Shown: positions 53,691 through 61,896 of the stretch, piece after piece
Position numbering within the stretch: position 1 is the stretch's first letter
Layout of the letters: the number at the start of each line of letters is the position of its first letter
From: Robertmurraya sp. FSL R5-0851
GTDB taxonomy: Bacteria; Bacillota; Bacilli; Bacillales; Cytobacillaceae
Direction: 5' to 3'
Length of the DNA stretch: 64,000 nucleotides
Assembly (NCBI RefSeq): GCF_038002965.1
Contig: NZ_JBBOOE010000001.1
Coordinates: forward strand, 2,709,001-2,773,000
The notes under the pieces: model-generated
Database searches by the model: none
What the model saw: the letters and a program-made list of their open reading frames with translations, nothing else
Told to the model about the DNA's origin: nothing
Translations under genes and position numbers: made by a program

Positions 53691-54995
53691 TTATGCTACA
53701 TTTTTCGAAGGTGTTGTGCTTACAGAAGAACGTTGATAGTAGAACCAGTTTAATGCAATGGATATCACATAAAACGCGATAAAGAAATAAAACGCATTTA
53801 CTGGTGTTCCAAACTGATTAACTGACCAACCGAAAAGTTTTGGTATAAAGAATGAACCATAGGCTGCAAATGCAGCAGTAAATCCTAGTACTGGAGCTGC
53901 TTCTTTTACAGGAAAGATATCTGGAATCATCTGGAATGTCGAACCAGAACCTAAACCAGCAGCAATAAATAGAATAAGGAACGATGCTAGGAATCCTGTA
54001 AACATTTTATCGTTTGTAAAGTAGATAACTCCTGAAGCCCCAATTGCCATAACTACAAGAACCCAAGCAGTGACAAGAGCTCCACCTAATTTATCGGAAA
54101 TCCAGCCACCAACAGGTCTTGCGGCTGCTGCTAAAAATGCTCCTAGAAATGCTAAACCAACATGTTCTGGAAATTGAGATTTTAGTAGTAAAGGAAATGC
54201 TGCAGAATACCCGATAAAGGAACCGAAAGTAGCAACATATAAAACCGTCATAATCCAAGTGTGCTTACGCTTAACGATAATAAATTGATCCTTTACTGAT
54301 TGAGTTGCCGTTGGAATATTATCCATCCCAAACCAAGCAGCAACCGTTAAAATCGCAATCGGAATGACCCAAATGAAAGCTGCATTTTGAATCCAAACAC
54401 TTTCCCCAGTTGGCAATGTTTGACTTCCACCTATTAAAGCGAATGTTCCAGATGCAATAATGAGAGGAGTCACGAATTGAACAACTGATACACCCATATT
54501 TCCTAGTCCACCGTTAATACCAAGTGCAGTTCCTTTTTCTTTTTTCGGGAAAAAGAAACTCATATTCGCTGAAGAAGAGGAGAAGTTACCACCACCAAGT
54601 CCACATAAAGCAGCAAGGATGAGCATTGTGGTATATGGTGTGTCAGGATTTTGTACAGCAAATCCAATACCAACTGCGGGTATAGCTAGTATAGCCGTAG
54701 AAAATACGGTCCAGTTTCTTCCTCCAAACTTACCTACTGCGAACGTATAAACAAATCTGAGAGTTGCACCCACTAGTCCAGGCATAGCAGCAAGAGTAAA
54801 CAGCTGTTCAGGGGTGAAATTAAATCCTACATCATTTAAGCGTACTGCCACAACCGACCATATTTGCCATACAACAAATGCCATCATTAACGATGGAACG
54901 GAGATTAATAAGTTTCTTTTGGCGTGTCTTTTACCTTCTTTTTTCCAGAACTGTTCATCTTCCGGATTCCAATGAGTGATTCTACCTTTACTCAT
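53691..54995 (-). CDS. narK: NarK-type nitrate/nitrite transporter (MFS, NNP family)
   Basis: A 434-residue, 12-helix MFS carrier. Nitrate signature segments are GLGGGNFSSSSANMSFFFP near residue 129 and GINGGLGNMGVSVVQF near 155, and AGLGSGSTFQMIPDIF near 341; the conserved substrate Arg is in RFVYTF near 60 region. It exchanges nitrate for nitrite or imports nitrate with H+. It is embedded in the reductase gene cluster, showing that nitrate is the likely substrate of the complex. I start at ATG 54995, preceded by GAAAGGTTTGATAAAC. Confidence 0.93.
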   Translation of the reverse strand: MSKGRITHWNPEDEQFWKKEGKRHAKRNLLISVPSLMMAFVVWQIWSVVAVRLNDVGFNFTPEQLFTLAAMPGLVGATLRFVYTFAVGKFGGRNWTVFSTAILAIPAVGIGFAVQNPDTPYTTMLILAALCGLGGGNFSSSSANMSFFFPKKEKGTALGINGGLGNMGVSVVQFVTPLIIASGTFALIGGSQTLPTGESVWIQNAAFIWVIPIAILTVAAWFGMDNIPTATQSVKDQFIIVKRKHTWIMTVLYVATFGSFIGYSAAFPLLLKSQFPEHVGLAFLGAFLAAAARPVGGWISDKLGGALVTAWVLVVMAIGASGVIYFTNDKMFTGFLASFLILFIAAGLGSGSTFQMIPDIFPVKEAAPVLGFTAAFAAYGSFFIPKLFGWSVNQFGTPVNAFYFFIAFYVISIALNWFYYQRSSVSTTPSKNVA

Positions 54996-55000
54996 GTTTA

Positions 55001-55261
55001 TCAAACCTTTCTAATTACATAATATAGTTTACTAGCTTCATCAAACGCTACCCATTCCTTTTCACTAACCGTGACTTGAGAAGTTCTAGGAATAGCAAAG
55101 AAATTTTTGTCATCAAAGTAGATTCTCACATGTGTTTCGTCAGGGCATATTCCCACTTTAACTAATGATTTTCTTATAAATGGTGCTGCCTGTTCTTCTC
55201 CAGCATAATCTTGGATAGAAAGTTCAACCGTTTGATTGACAAAGATTTTTAGATCCTCCAT
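55001..55261 (-). CDS. small protein of the nitrate cluster, 86 aa
   Basis: Not recognised. From ATG 55261 (MEDLKIFVNQTVELSIQDYA) it is a soluble, beta-rich acidic protein ending YYVIRKV, with one Cys. The start is 1 nt after the previous stop and the end 5 nt before narK, so it is translationally coupled. Its place suggests a maturation, chaperone or assembly function for the complex, which is inference. The longer frame to 55348 is inside the previous gene. Confidence 0.6.
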   Translation of the reverse strand: MEDLKIFVNQTVELSIQDYAGEEQAAPFIRKSLVKVGICPDETHVRIYFDDKNFFAIPRTSQVTVSEKEWVAFDEASKLYYVIRKV

Positions 55262-55262
55262 A

Positions 55263-55577
55263 TTAATGCCCTGCACAGCTGCTCCCACATCCTTTCCCAT
55301 TAGGATAAACAAACATTTTAAAACCTTGGAGATAACACCAGAACTCATCTTGTGCGTGTGTCTCGATATGCTCTATGACTTCTTCCTCTGACTGAAATCG
55401 AGTCATTCCTTTGATCTCTGCAACAACGACATCTGCTCCATCAGCTACTTTTTCATCCAGATACCAATTCACACGCATTCCTTTAAACAATTCAGTTAAC
55501 AATTGATCAATGAGATTAGAGAATTCTCCAACATGCTCTCTTACAAAACAGAAGTCTAAGTAGGTTTCAGAATTCAT
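55263..55577 (-). CDS. small Cys-tailed protein of the nitrate cluster, 104 aa
   Basis: Not recognised. A soluble helical-plus-strand protein (VREHVGEFSNLIDQLLTELF near residue 12) whose C-terminus ends GKGCGSSCAGH, with two Cys that could bind metal or take part in Fe-S transfer. It lies 6 nt after the small membrane protein and 1 nt before the next gene. It does not look like NarJ/TorD, which are larger. A role in assembly is possible. Confidence 0.6.
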   Translation of the reverse strand: MNSETYLDFCFVREHVGEFSNLIDQLLTELFKGMRVNWYLDEKVADGADVVVAEIKGMTRFQSEEEVIEHIETHAQDEFWCYLQGFKMFVYPNGKGCGSSCAGH

Positions 55578-55583
55578 TGGTAA

Positions 55584-55769
55584 TCACGCCTTCTTTTGAT
55601 CTTGTTTGTAAATAAAAATAGCAATAGGGAATAAGATTAGATTTAAGAAACAATAAATAATGGCAGTTACATAGTTCTCAAAATAATACTGGTGCACCAT
55701 TTTTTGTGTAAATACAATATTTAACATAAGAATGACTAATAGGGCAGCAAAATTGAAATTACACTTCAT
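55584..55769 (-). CDS. small two-helix membrane protein of the nitrate cluster, 61 aa
   Basis: A 61-residue protein with two hydrophobic helices (about 7-22 and 35-53) and a short basic tail (KQDQKKA). Its ATG lies inside the end of the Rieske gene (11-nt overlap), so the two are coupled; it may anchor or stabilise the Rieske protein. Not recognised by family. Confidence 0.6.
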   Translation of the reverse strand: MKCNFNFAALLVILMLNIVFTQKMVHQYYFENYVTAIIYCFLNLILFPIAIFIYKQDQKKA

Positions 55770-56283
55770 AACGTTTCACCTTCACTGCATATACTGCGTC
55801 TTTCTCTATTTTCACTTCAATTTCAGGTAATGGTCTACGAGGAGGACCGGCAGTTGGTGCTCCTGTTTCCACATCAAACTTCCCATGATGGCAAGGGCAA
55901 AGCATTTCCCCTTTTTCCTTTTCCCAAAATACTGGACAACGAAGGTGAGTACATGCATTTTGATAAGCAACATATTTTGTTTCGGTTAATCGAATTAGTA
56001 TGGCATCGTCATGTTCACCTGGGAACTTAAAATCCACGGAATGACCAACAGGAATACTTTTTATATCAACAATCTTTTTGTGAGGATATTCCTTGTTTCC
56101 TAGTCCCAACAACTCCTTAGCTGCCACCCCTCCCCACGGAAGAGATGATACAGCAAATACACCAGCTGCTCCAACCAAAGTCTTCATAAATCCTCTACGG
56201 TCTAGCTTTCTTTCATTGTTCCGATTGATATTGTGGGTATAATTATCTTCATTAAAGGGGATTTTATTATTTTTATGTGTCAT
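55759..56283 (-). CDS. Rieske [2Fe-2S] protein with twin-arginine signal
   Basis: A 174-residue protein. An N-terminal twin-arginine motif (DRRGFMKTLVGAAGVFAVSS, about 28-47) predicts export of the folded, cofactor-loaded protein with a membrane anchor. The Rieske ligands are CTHLRC and CPCHHG (about 111-133), slightly off the CTHLGC/CPCHG consensus. It sits between the ferredoxin subunit and small proteins. A Rieske protein is not part of NarGHJI or classical Nas; its external position suggests an electron route from quinol or a cytochrome. Confidence 0.9.
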   Translation of the reverse strand: MTHKNNKIPFNEDNYTHNINRNNERKLDRRGFMKTLVGAAGVFAVSSLPWGGVAAKELLGLGNKEYPHKKIVDIKSIPVGHSVDFKFPGEHDDAILIRLTETKYVAYQNACTHLRCPVFWEKEKGEMLCPCHHGKFDVETGAPTAGPPRRPLPEIEVKIEKDAVYAVKVKRYEV

Positions 56284-56294
56284 GATAATCCCTC

Positions 56295-56855
56295 CTAAAA
56301 TAACTTGGTTACTCCCTGTAAAATACCAGGGAGATTCACTCGTACATTTGTTTCGCCTTCAAGATACGGCATACTTGTAACCCATTTACCATTATCTAAA
56401 TTGAACTGCTTTTGCTTTGCTTCTATTTCATCATCCGTTAGCCACTGCAATGTATTTGATGGACATACACTTGCACACATAGGAGGTATACCATCCTTTG
56501 TCCGGTCAATACACAAATCGCATTTGTACATAAGATTTTGTTCCGTATCAAATTTGGGAATTCCATATGGACAAGCAATCGTACAGTTTTGACAACCAAT
56601 ACACTTTTCAACCAATGCAGACAATACAGCACCCGTCTCATGAATCTGGATCGCTTGAGCGGGACAGCTTCTTGCACATGCCGGATTGACACAATGAAGG
56701 CACATGAGAGGCATCGTCTGACGGTTTACAAGAGGATTCACATCATATACATAGTTTCTGTTTTTCTCTTCATGTCCTCCGCACTGCGTACAGGCAGCCA
56801 GACAAGAACGACAGCCGATACAGTTTTCTAATTCTAGATAGAGCCTCTTCTTCAT
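56295..56855 (-). CDS. four-[4Fe-4S] ferredoxin subunit (DmsB/NarH-like)
   Basis: A 186-residue iron-sulfur protein with four Cys groups: CIGCRSCLAAC (12-22), CLHCVNPACARSCP near 52-65, CIGCQNCTIACPYG near 87-98, and CDLCIDR plus CASVCPS near 111-129. That layout is standard for the electron-transfer subunit of membrane molybdoenzymes of the DMSO reductase family. It directly adjoins the molybdopterin gene (no gap) and would connect the membrane subunit to it. Confidence 0.92.
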   Translation of the reverse strand: MKKRLYLELENCIGCRSCLAACTQCGGHEEKNRNYVYDVNPLVNRQTMPLMCLHCVNPACARSCPAQAIQIHETGAVLSALVEKCIGCQNCTIACPYGIPKFDTEQNLMYKCDLCIDRTKDGIPPMCASVCPSNTLQWLTDDEIEAKQKQFNLDNGKWVTSMPYLEGETNVRVNLPGILQGVTKLF

Positions 56856-59024
56856 TTATTGCACCTTCTTTATTTCTAGTTTTTCTATTTGTGCGGCACA
56901 AGCCTTAAACTCAGGCATTATTGACATCGGATCCAGTGCAGCAATAGTAAGGAGATTAATAGATTGATCGTGACCAAAGTGATATGGTACGAACACCGTA
57001 TCTTTTCGAATAGCTTCAGTTATTTTCACTTTATAATCAGCGGTTCCACGTCGAGTGAACAGTCGGACGACCTCTTCATGTTGAATGTCATATTTAGAAG
57101 CAGTATCAGGATGTACCTCAACATAAGGTTCTGGACACATATCCCGTAAAAATTGAATTCGTCTCGTTTGATTTCCAGATAGGTAATGGTACACCACCCG
57201 TCCAGTTGTTAAACGTAATGGATATTCTTCACATGGCTCTTCCGCTGGTGGTCGGTATGGAAGTGCACAAATCTTGGCTTTTCCATCTGGATGATAAAAC
57301 TTTTTGTCTAAGAACATATGTGGTGTTCCCTTATCAGCCTCATCTTTACAAGGCCAAAACACCCCATCTTGCTTCTCGATCTTTTCCCATGTGGCTCCAT
57401 AATAATCTGCATAACCACCTTTAGAGGCTAAGCGGAATTCGTCTCCGACATCTTTTGCTGTTTTTAAATGGCTGAAGTATTGACCTCTTCCAAGTCTTTC
57501 AGCAAGCTCAACTTGAATTTCCCAATCTGGTTTAGATTCACCAACAGGCTCTTGGGCTTTATTAATCTTAATGATTCGACCTTCGAGATTGGTGACCGTT
57601 CCCTCATCCTCCGACCAAGTGGTTGTTGGAAGAATAACATCGGCAAATTCAGCTGATTCAGAAAGGTAAAAATCTGCAACAACCATAAAATCGAGATTTT
57701 TTAAAGCGTTTCGCACATAGTTAAGATTAGGAGCACTAACTGCTGGGTTTGAGCATAGTAAGTAAAGACCTCTAATCGTTTTATCTGTCATCAGCTCAAA
57801 CATCTCATATGCTGATACACCAGCTTGCGGCATCTCTTCCGGCTTGATTCCCCATACTTTACTTACTTCTCGAACATGATCTGGATTGGCAATCTTACGA
57901 TAACCAGGAAGTGCATCCGCCTTTTGCCCGTGCTCACGTCCTCCTTGCCCATTGCCTTGACCAGTAAAAGTGGCTACGCCTGATTTTGGACGACCAATCT
58001 TGCCCGTTACGAGCGCTAAATTGGTATACGCAGACACATTGTCAACACCTTTATGCTGTTGCTCAATTCCACGAGCAAACATAACTACAGCATTTGGAGC
58101 TTTTCCATATATCTCAGCTGCTCTAATAATCTTCTCTGGAGCAACACCAGTAAGTTCGCTTGTATATTCTGGGGTAAACTCTCTTACTAATTCCTTTGTC
58201 TCTTCAAATCCATTTGTGTGATTGTTCACAAAATGTTCATCAATATGGCCCATTTCGATTAATTGATGGAGAATTCCATTTGCAAGGGCAAGGTCTGTAC
58301 CTGGACGAAGATCCAAATGAAGATCCGCTCTTCTTGCAATGGGTGTTTCACGTGGGTCAACCACGATGATGTACCCTCCTCTTTCTTGTACATTCCAAAT
58401 GCGGAACATAGAGGTTGGATGACATTCAGCTGTATTACTTCCAGCTATAAGCAAGCAATCTGTTTCATGTATATCTGTCCAAGGTATCGTTGAGCCTCTA
58501 TCGACACCTAGTGATCTCATAAATCCACCAGCTGCACTTGACATACAGAAGCGGCCATTATAATCAATATATCTTGTGCCTAGTGCGACACGAGCAAACT
58601 TTCCAGTTAAATAGCATTTCTCATTTGTCATTGATACTCCGCTAAAAACTGAAAGACTATCTTTTCCATAATTCTTCTGTAATTCTTGGAATTTCTTTAC
58701 GATTAACGTGTATGCTTCTTCCCAACTTGCCTCACGGAAACCTTCTTTTGTTCCTTTTAACGCTTGATTATCACGAATTAACGGTCGTAGAATCCGGTCA
58801 TCATGATTCGTTTGTTGGTAAGCTGTTACACCTTTCGGGCACATTTTCCCAACTGTTACAGGCCATTCATATCGTGGCTCTACACCAATAATTTTGTTTG
58901 TTTTTGTATTCACTCGTAAATTCATCCCACATTGCATTCCACAATAACTACAATGAGTTTTTACTAGTTTCTCGTTTGGATGATGTAAGTTCTTTACTTC
59001 TTTAAAAAATTTATCCCTTTGCAT
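56856..59024 (-). CDS. molybdopterin oxidoreductase, NasA/NarB-type nitrate reductase catalytic subunit
   Basis: A 722-residue DMSO reductase family enzyme. N-terminal [4Fe-4S] ligands are Cys25, Cys28, Cys32 and Cys62 (CSYCGMQC; MCPKG). The Mo ligand is probably Cys160 in NGRFCMSSAA. TGQGNGQGGREHGQKADALPG near 352 is the motif block of assimilatory NasA/NarB and periplasmic-type enzymes. There is no twin-arginine signal, so the active site is cytoplasmic. The C-terminal cofactor domain is complete, and it lacks the extra C-terminal Fe-S domain of NasA, so it depends on the adjacent ferredoxin subunit. Overlaps the membrane subunit gene by 14 nt. Nitrate as substrate is inferred from narK and Nre genes; formate or another oxyanion is an alternative. 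Confidence 0.88.
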   Translation of the reverse strand: MQRDKFFKEVKNLHHPNEKLVKTHCSYCGMQCGMNLRVNTKTNKIIGVEPRYEWPVTVGKMCPKGVTAYQQTNHDDRILRPLIRDNQALKGTKEGFREASWEEAYTLIVKKFQELQKNYGKDSLSVFSGVSMTNEKCYLTGKFARVALGTRYIDYNGRFCMSSAAGGFMRSLGVDRGSTIPWTDIHETDCLLIAGSNTAECHPTSMFRIWNVQERGGYIIVVDPRETPIARRADLHLDLRPGTDLALANGILHQLIEMGHIDEHFVNNHTNGFEETKELVREFTPEYTSELTGVAPEKIIRAAEIYGKAPNAVVMFARGIEQQHKGVDNVSAYTNLALVTGKIGRPKSGVATFTGQGNGQGGREHGQKADALPGYRKIANPDHVREVSKVWGIKPEEMPQAGVSAYEMFELMTDKTIRGLYLLCSNPAVSAPNLNYVRNALKNLDFMVVADFYLSESAEFADVILPTTTWSEDEGTVTNLEGRIIKINKAQEPVGESKPDWEIQVELAERLGRGQYFSHLKTAKDVGDEFRLASKGGYADYYGATWEKIEKQDGVFWPCKDEADKGTPHMFLDKKFYHPDGKAKICALPYRPPAEEPCEEYPLRLTTGRVVYHYLSGNQTRRIQFLRDMCPEPYVEVHPDTASKYDIQHEEVVRLFTRRGTADYKVKITEAIRKDTVFVPYHFGHDQSINLLTIAALDPMSIMPEFKACAAQIEKLEIKKVQ

Positions 59025-60090
59025 TCTGGTTTGCCTCCTTAACTTTCACTTCATGTGTAGGGAAGCCAGAGAACTGAGCGATACGGTACTTTCTCCGACA
59101 TGGAAGACATAATTCCGCAAGATGGAAGTCTTCCTTTTTAAATTCCATATGGTTCACGCCTAGTACATGGACGACATCATTTGATTGTTCAGTAGATACA
59201 AATTCCTCACTACAGACCTTACAATGCTTCATTGACTGCTCAGCATAATGCTCACGGTAGTTTCTAGCAAAAATACTTACAGGACGGAAAGGAATATGTG
59301 CTAACTTTCCAAATGGTAAATATATTAAGGTAACAATCACGGAATATTGATGAATTAATGACATGACCGAGTGACCCCAGCCGTGTAAAAACATATTGAT
59401 AAACGTCAATGCAATCCCAGTGATACTAACAAAAAGTAGTAAATATAATGGCAAAAAGTCGTAAACCACCGTCTGTTCCGCACGTGCTTGCATGTTCTTC
59501 AATCGTCTGTAAATTATCATGCAAACACCAGTGATTACCATAACTGCAGAAATGTTTAAAGCGTTATAGAAAAGGTAGCCTAAAACACCGTCTGCTTTAA
59601 TAGTCATGATGTCAATTCCCATTCCAACGACCGTATAATATCCGTTCTCTTCCATTGTAAAGTACATCCATCCAAACACTAGTGGGAAGGTAACGAATGC
59701 TGCTATTACACAACCCCAACCCATTAAAATATGTTGAGTCCAGCGATAGAGCCCGCGATTCCAGATAAAACGGTAGGTGACTAAGTGTTCTGTAGTCGTT
59801 TTAGGGGTTGACTTTCTAAACAGAAGTTTTAATCCCTTTTTAATAAAGATTTTTGTAGGTGGACGTTCTCCCCAAGCAATAAATCGATAAAAGAATCCCC
59901 CTAAAAAAACAATCGTGCCAACCATGTATCCGTATAGGTTTAAATCGATATGAGTAAACATTCTCGTTCCGATAAATGATAAAATTGCTAGTCCGCACAC
60001 ACTTATAAACATAGATTTGGCAAACTTAGAAGCAAACGCGCGTTCAATTGAATGTGTTGCTTTTTTATTTGCTGAAAGTTCTCCTTGCAT
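59011..60090 (-). CDS. NarI-like integral membrane subunit with zinc-binding tail
   Basis: A 359-residue protein: about five or six membrane helices (near 28-46, 50-70, 115-145, 170-190, 208-235, 245-265). Possible haem b ligands are His in WTQHILMGWG near 117 and in FLHGWGHSVMSLIHQY near 233, and AHIPF near 263, the arrangement of NarI-type cytochrome b. The cytoplasmic C-terminal part has two Cys pairs, CKVC near 290 and CLPC near 327, likely a zinc site or a docking module. It is first in the cluster and should take electrons from menaquinol. AAGGAGGAGC precedes the ATG. Confidence 0.8.
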   Translation of the reverse strand: MQGELSANKKATHSIERAFASKFAKSMFISVCGLAILSFIGTRMFTHIDLNLYGYMVGTIVFLGGFFYRFIAWGERPPTKIFIKKGLKLLFRKSTPKTTTEHLVTYRFIWNRGLYRWTQHILMGWGCVIAAFVTFPLVFGWMYFTMEENGYYTVVGMGIDIMTIKADGVLGYLFYNALNISAVMVITGVCMIIYRRLKNMQARAEQTVVYDFLPLYLLLFVSITGIALTFINMFLHGWGHSVMSLIHQYSVIVTLIYLPFGKLAHIPFRPVSIFARNYREHYAEQSMKHCKVCSEEFVSTEQSNDVVHVLGVNHMEFKKEDFHLAELCLPCRRKYRIAQFSGFPTHEVKVKEANQNAKG

Positions 60091-60161
60091 TTTTTAGCTC
60101 CTCCTTGAAAAATCAACATTTAAGTTATCCTCATTTTATGTCTTGATCTCATTTCAACGTA

Positions 60162-60199
60162 TCGGGGGATTTCCCTATCAGCCTCGGAAAATTCCCTTA
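60162..60199 (-). promoter_or_regulatory. tandem operator-like repeats before the nitrate cluster
   Basis: TCGGGGGATTTCCCTA (60162-60177) and TCGGAAAATTCCCTTA (60184-60199) are similar, each near-palindromic, with TTCCCT repeats spaced 21 bp (two helical turns). They lie 72-109 nt before the first gene and could bind the NreC-like regulator. Confidence 0.4.
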
Positions 60200-60241
60200 G
60201 AGGTCTATTTTTCGGCATTCACTCGGAATCTCAACCCTTAC

Positions 60242-60263
60242 AAACGTTGATATATCAACGTTT
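60242..60263. promoter_or_regulatory. perfect 22-bp palindrome before the nitrate cluster
   Basis: Half-site AAACGTTGATA is repeated inverted with no spacer. It lies about 155 nt before the first cluster gene; it has no T-run on the minus strand and is therefore more likely a dimeric regulator site than a terminator. Confidence 0.5.
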
Positions 60264-60312
60264 TTTGATTTGTGGCGATTTTGTAACAGTTGATGTCATA
60301 CTCCATTTCCAA

Positions 60313-60349
60313 CAAAAAAAACCACTTTTCTGTAGTAGAAAAGTGGTTT
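60313..60349 (-). terminator. terminator after HD gene
   Basis: Minus strand AAACCACTTTTCT / AGAAAAGTGGTTT followed by five T. Confidence 0.85.
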
Positions 60350-60866
60350 ATCCCCCATTTAACTCGATATCAATCATGTGATCTAATCTTTCTAAACTTT
60401 TTCTTGCCCTCTCATTTGAAATGGTTCGATAATGATGCAATCCCCCTTCTTCCTCATCCATCTCATCCGCCTTTTTTACGATTTCTTGCAAGGGAGTTCT
60501 AACGATTGTATTAGTTGGTAAGAATGAATCGGTATGAAAAAGAATGGCATGAGAAATGACCTTTGCTGACGCGGGGTTTTCACCTAGGCGGATTAATAAT
60601 TTATGAGCGCGTTCAGCCCCTTTTATAGGATGGATATCATATTTTTTATACATTTCATAATCCCACTTCCCATTTTTATACCAGGTGAAGTGTCCAATAT
60701 CATGCAGCAACCCAGCTTTTGCTGCTAAATCAACGGGTACTGAGTGTTTCTTTGCTAAGTGAAAGGAATGATAAGCGACAGCAATCGCATGGGAAATGCC
60801 TGATCTAGTCAAATATTTTTGTGCAATGTGATGGTCAAAAATCGCCTTTAATTCAACGTCACGCAA
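60348..60866 (-). CDS. HD domain phosphohydrolase
   Basis: A 172-residue HD-superfamily protein. Metal ligands: His near residue 26 (SGISHAIAVAYHS), HD in GLLHDIGHFTW near 55, HPIKGAERAHKL near 78 and SHAILFHTDSF near 104-110, with KKADEMDE near 130. These are the order and spacing of YedJ/YqeK-like HD hydrolases; the nucleotide or phosphoester substrate is unknown. It follows a small membrane protein gene by 17 nt and may be co-transcribed. Confidence 0.85.
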   Translation of the reverse strand: MRDVELKAIFDHHIAQKYLTRSGISHAIAVAYHSFHLAKKHSVPVDLAAKAGLLHDIGHFTWYKNGKWDYEMYKKYDIHPIKGAERAHKLLIRLGENPASAKVISHAILFHTDSFLPTNTIVRTPLQEIVKKADEMDEEEGGLHHYRTISNERARKSLERLDHMIDIELNGG

Positions 60867-60883
60867 TTGTTGTCCCCTCCTTT

Positions 60884-61174
60884 TTACTCAGGTAAATTGC
60901 CAACATAAATGATATAGGCCAAGAAAACGATAATAAATGCAGCTAGGCCCACGGTAATAACACTTCTTATCGCCCCTTTCCAATTGGTAACACCTGAAAA
61001 ACCAATGATACCGACGAAGAATACAATCATTGTAAAATAATAAATCATTTTTAACGGATGAACACCAACCCACTGGATAAAGTAAGAAGTAAGTATATTA
61101 GTAGAGAGAACAAATACGAGGCCTCCAGAAAGTAAAACCATGAAAAATGACCATGTATTCAGTATCTTTCCCAT
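60884..61174 (-). CDS. small membrane protein, 96 aa
   Basis: A 96-residue protein with three hydrophobic helices (about 8-30, 42-61 and 70-91) and short loops. AAAGGAGGAGAAAA precedes the ATG, a strong site. Not recognised. It precedes the HD hydrolase by 17 nt, so the two form a likely operon. Confidence 0.65.
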   Translation of the reverse strand: MGKILNTWSFFMVLLSGGLVFVLSTNILTSYFIQWVGVHPLKMIYYFTMIVFFVGIIGFSGVTNWKGAIRSVITVGLAAFIIVFLAYIIYVGNLPE

Positions 61175-61328
61175 ATTTTTCTCCTCCTTATTCTATTCTT
61201 ACTATTAAATATATACAGAAAGAGAAGGAGTTATTTCACATTGTCTCAATATTCTGTATACTATTCCACAAACTTTCTTGTAATCCTTCTTATCCAGGAG
61301 GATCTTTTCACAATTTCCCCACTTAAAT

Positions 61329-61366
61329 AAAAAAACTGCTGACCTGTTTATCAAGTGAGCAGTTTT
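61329..61366 (-). terminator. terminator after Pth2 gene
   Basis: Minus strand AAACTGCT / AGCAGTTT stem followed by TTTT. Confidence 0.7.
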
Positions 61367-61392
61367 GTTTTTAAGAAATCCGTCCGTTTATA

Positions 61393-61752
61393 TTAATACC
61401 GTTTAAACTGGCTTACGAATCTTTTACTTAACAGTCTAGGCATTGGTGGTAAGGCAACTACCGATAACTTTCCATTTAGCACTTCAGTGACTCCTTTTTC
61501 ATGAACCGCATAAAAACCGCTTTCCACCAACGTTTCTAGCTCGTTTTCACTGCCCCTTAATATCATTTTTTTCATACCTGACTGGTACCATTCTACATAG
61601 TATTCAAAGTAATCAGGAAACCTAGCTTGCTTGGAGCTGACCATATTTATGGTGGATATAGTAGCAGCATGGGCAATTTGTGAGGCTAGTTTCCCCGGAG
61701 CCAGGTTTAAGTCCTCGTTCACAACGTAGTATTGCACGACCTCATTATTCAC
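61393..61752 (-). CDS. PTH2-family peptidyl-tRNA hydrolase
   Basis: A 119-residue protein of the PTH2 family (archaeal/eukaryotic type, unlike bacterial Pth): VQYYVVNEDLNLAPGKLASQIAHAA near residue 6 carries the catalytic KxxxQxxHA, here KLASQIAHA; later GFYAVHEKGVTEV and VVALPPMPRL. It frees peptides from tRNA. Most Bacilli use SpoVC-type Pth, so this may be an extra copy with a special or spore-stage role. GGGAGGGGAATCGGTG precedes the ATG. Confidence 0.85.
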   Translation of the reverse strand: MNNEVVQYYVVNEDLNLAPGKLASQIAHAATISTINMVSSKQARFPDYFEYYVEWYQSGMKKMILRGSENELETLVESGFYAVHEKGVTEVLNGKLSVVALPPMPRLLSKRFVSQFKRY

Positions 61753-61861
61753 CGATTCCCCTCCCTTACAGCAACAAATTCAACTTTTTCTTCTATGTAT
61801 ACTCATAAAAAATACATTCTATGCGAAAACCGTTGTTCACTTGACCACCAAACTTGTCCAT

Positions 61862-61893
61862 AAAAAGAAAAGCACTCCATTTAGAAGTGCTTT
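61862..61893 (-). terminator. terminator after cwlC-like gene
   Basis: Minus strand AAAGCACT / AGTGCTTT stem followed by TCTTTTT. Confidence 0.8.
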
Positions 61894-61896
61894 CGG

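Noticed and set aside
56305..58493. Several plus-strand frames of 60-97 codons in the reductase genes
   Set aside because: All lie antisense to strong coding sequence with Cys motifs and have no ribosome site.
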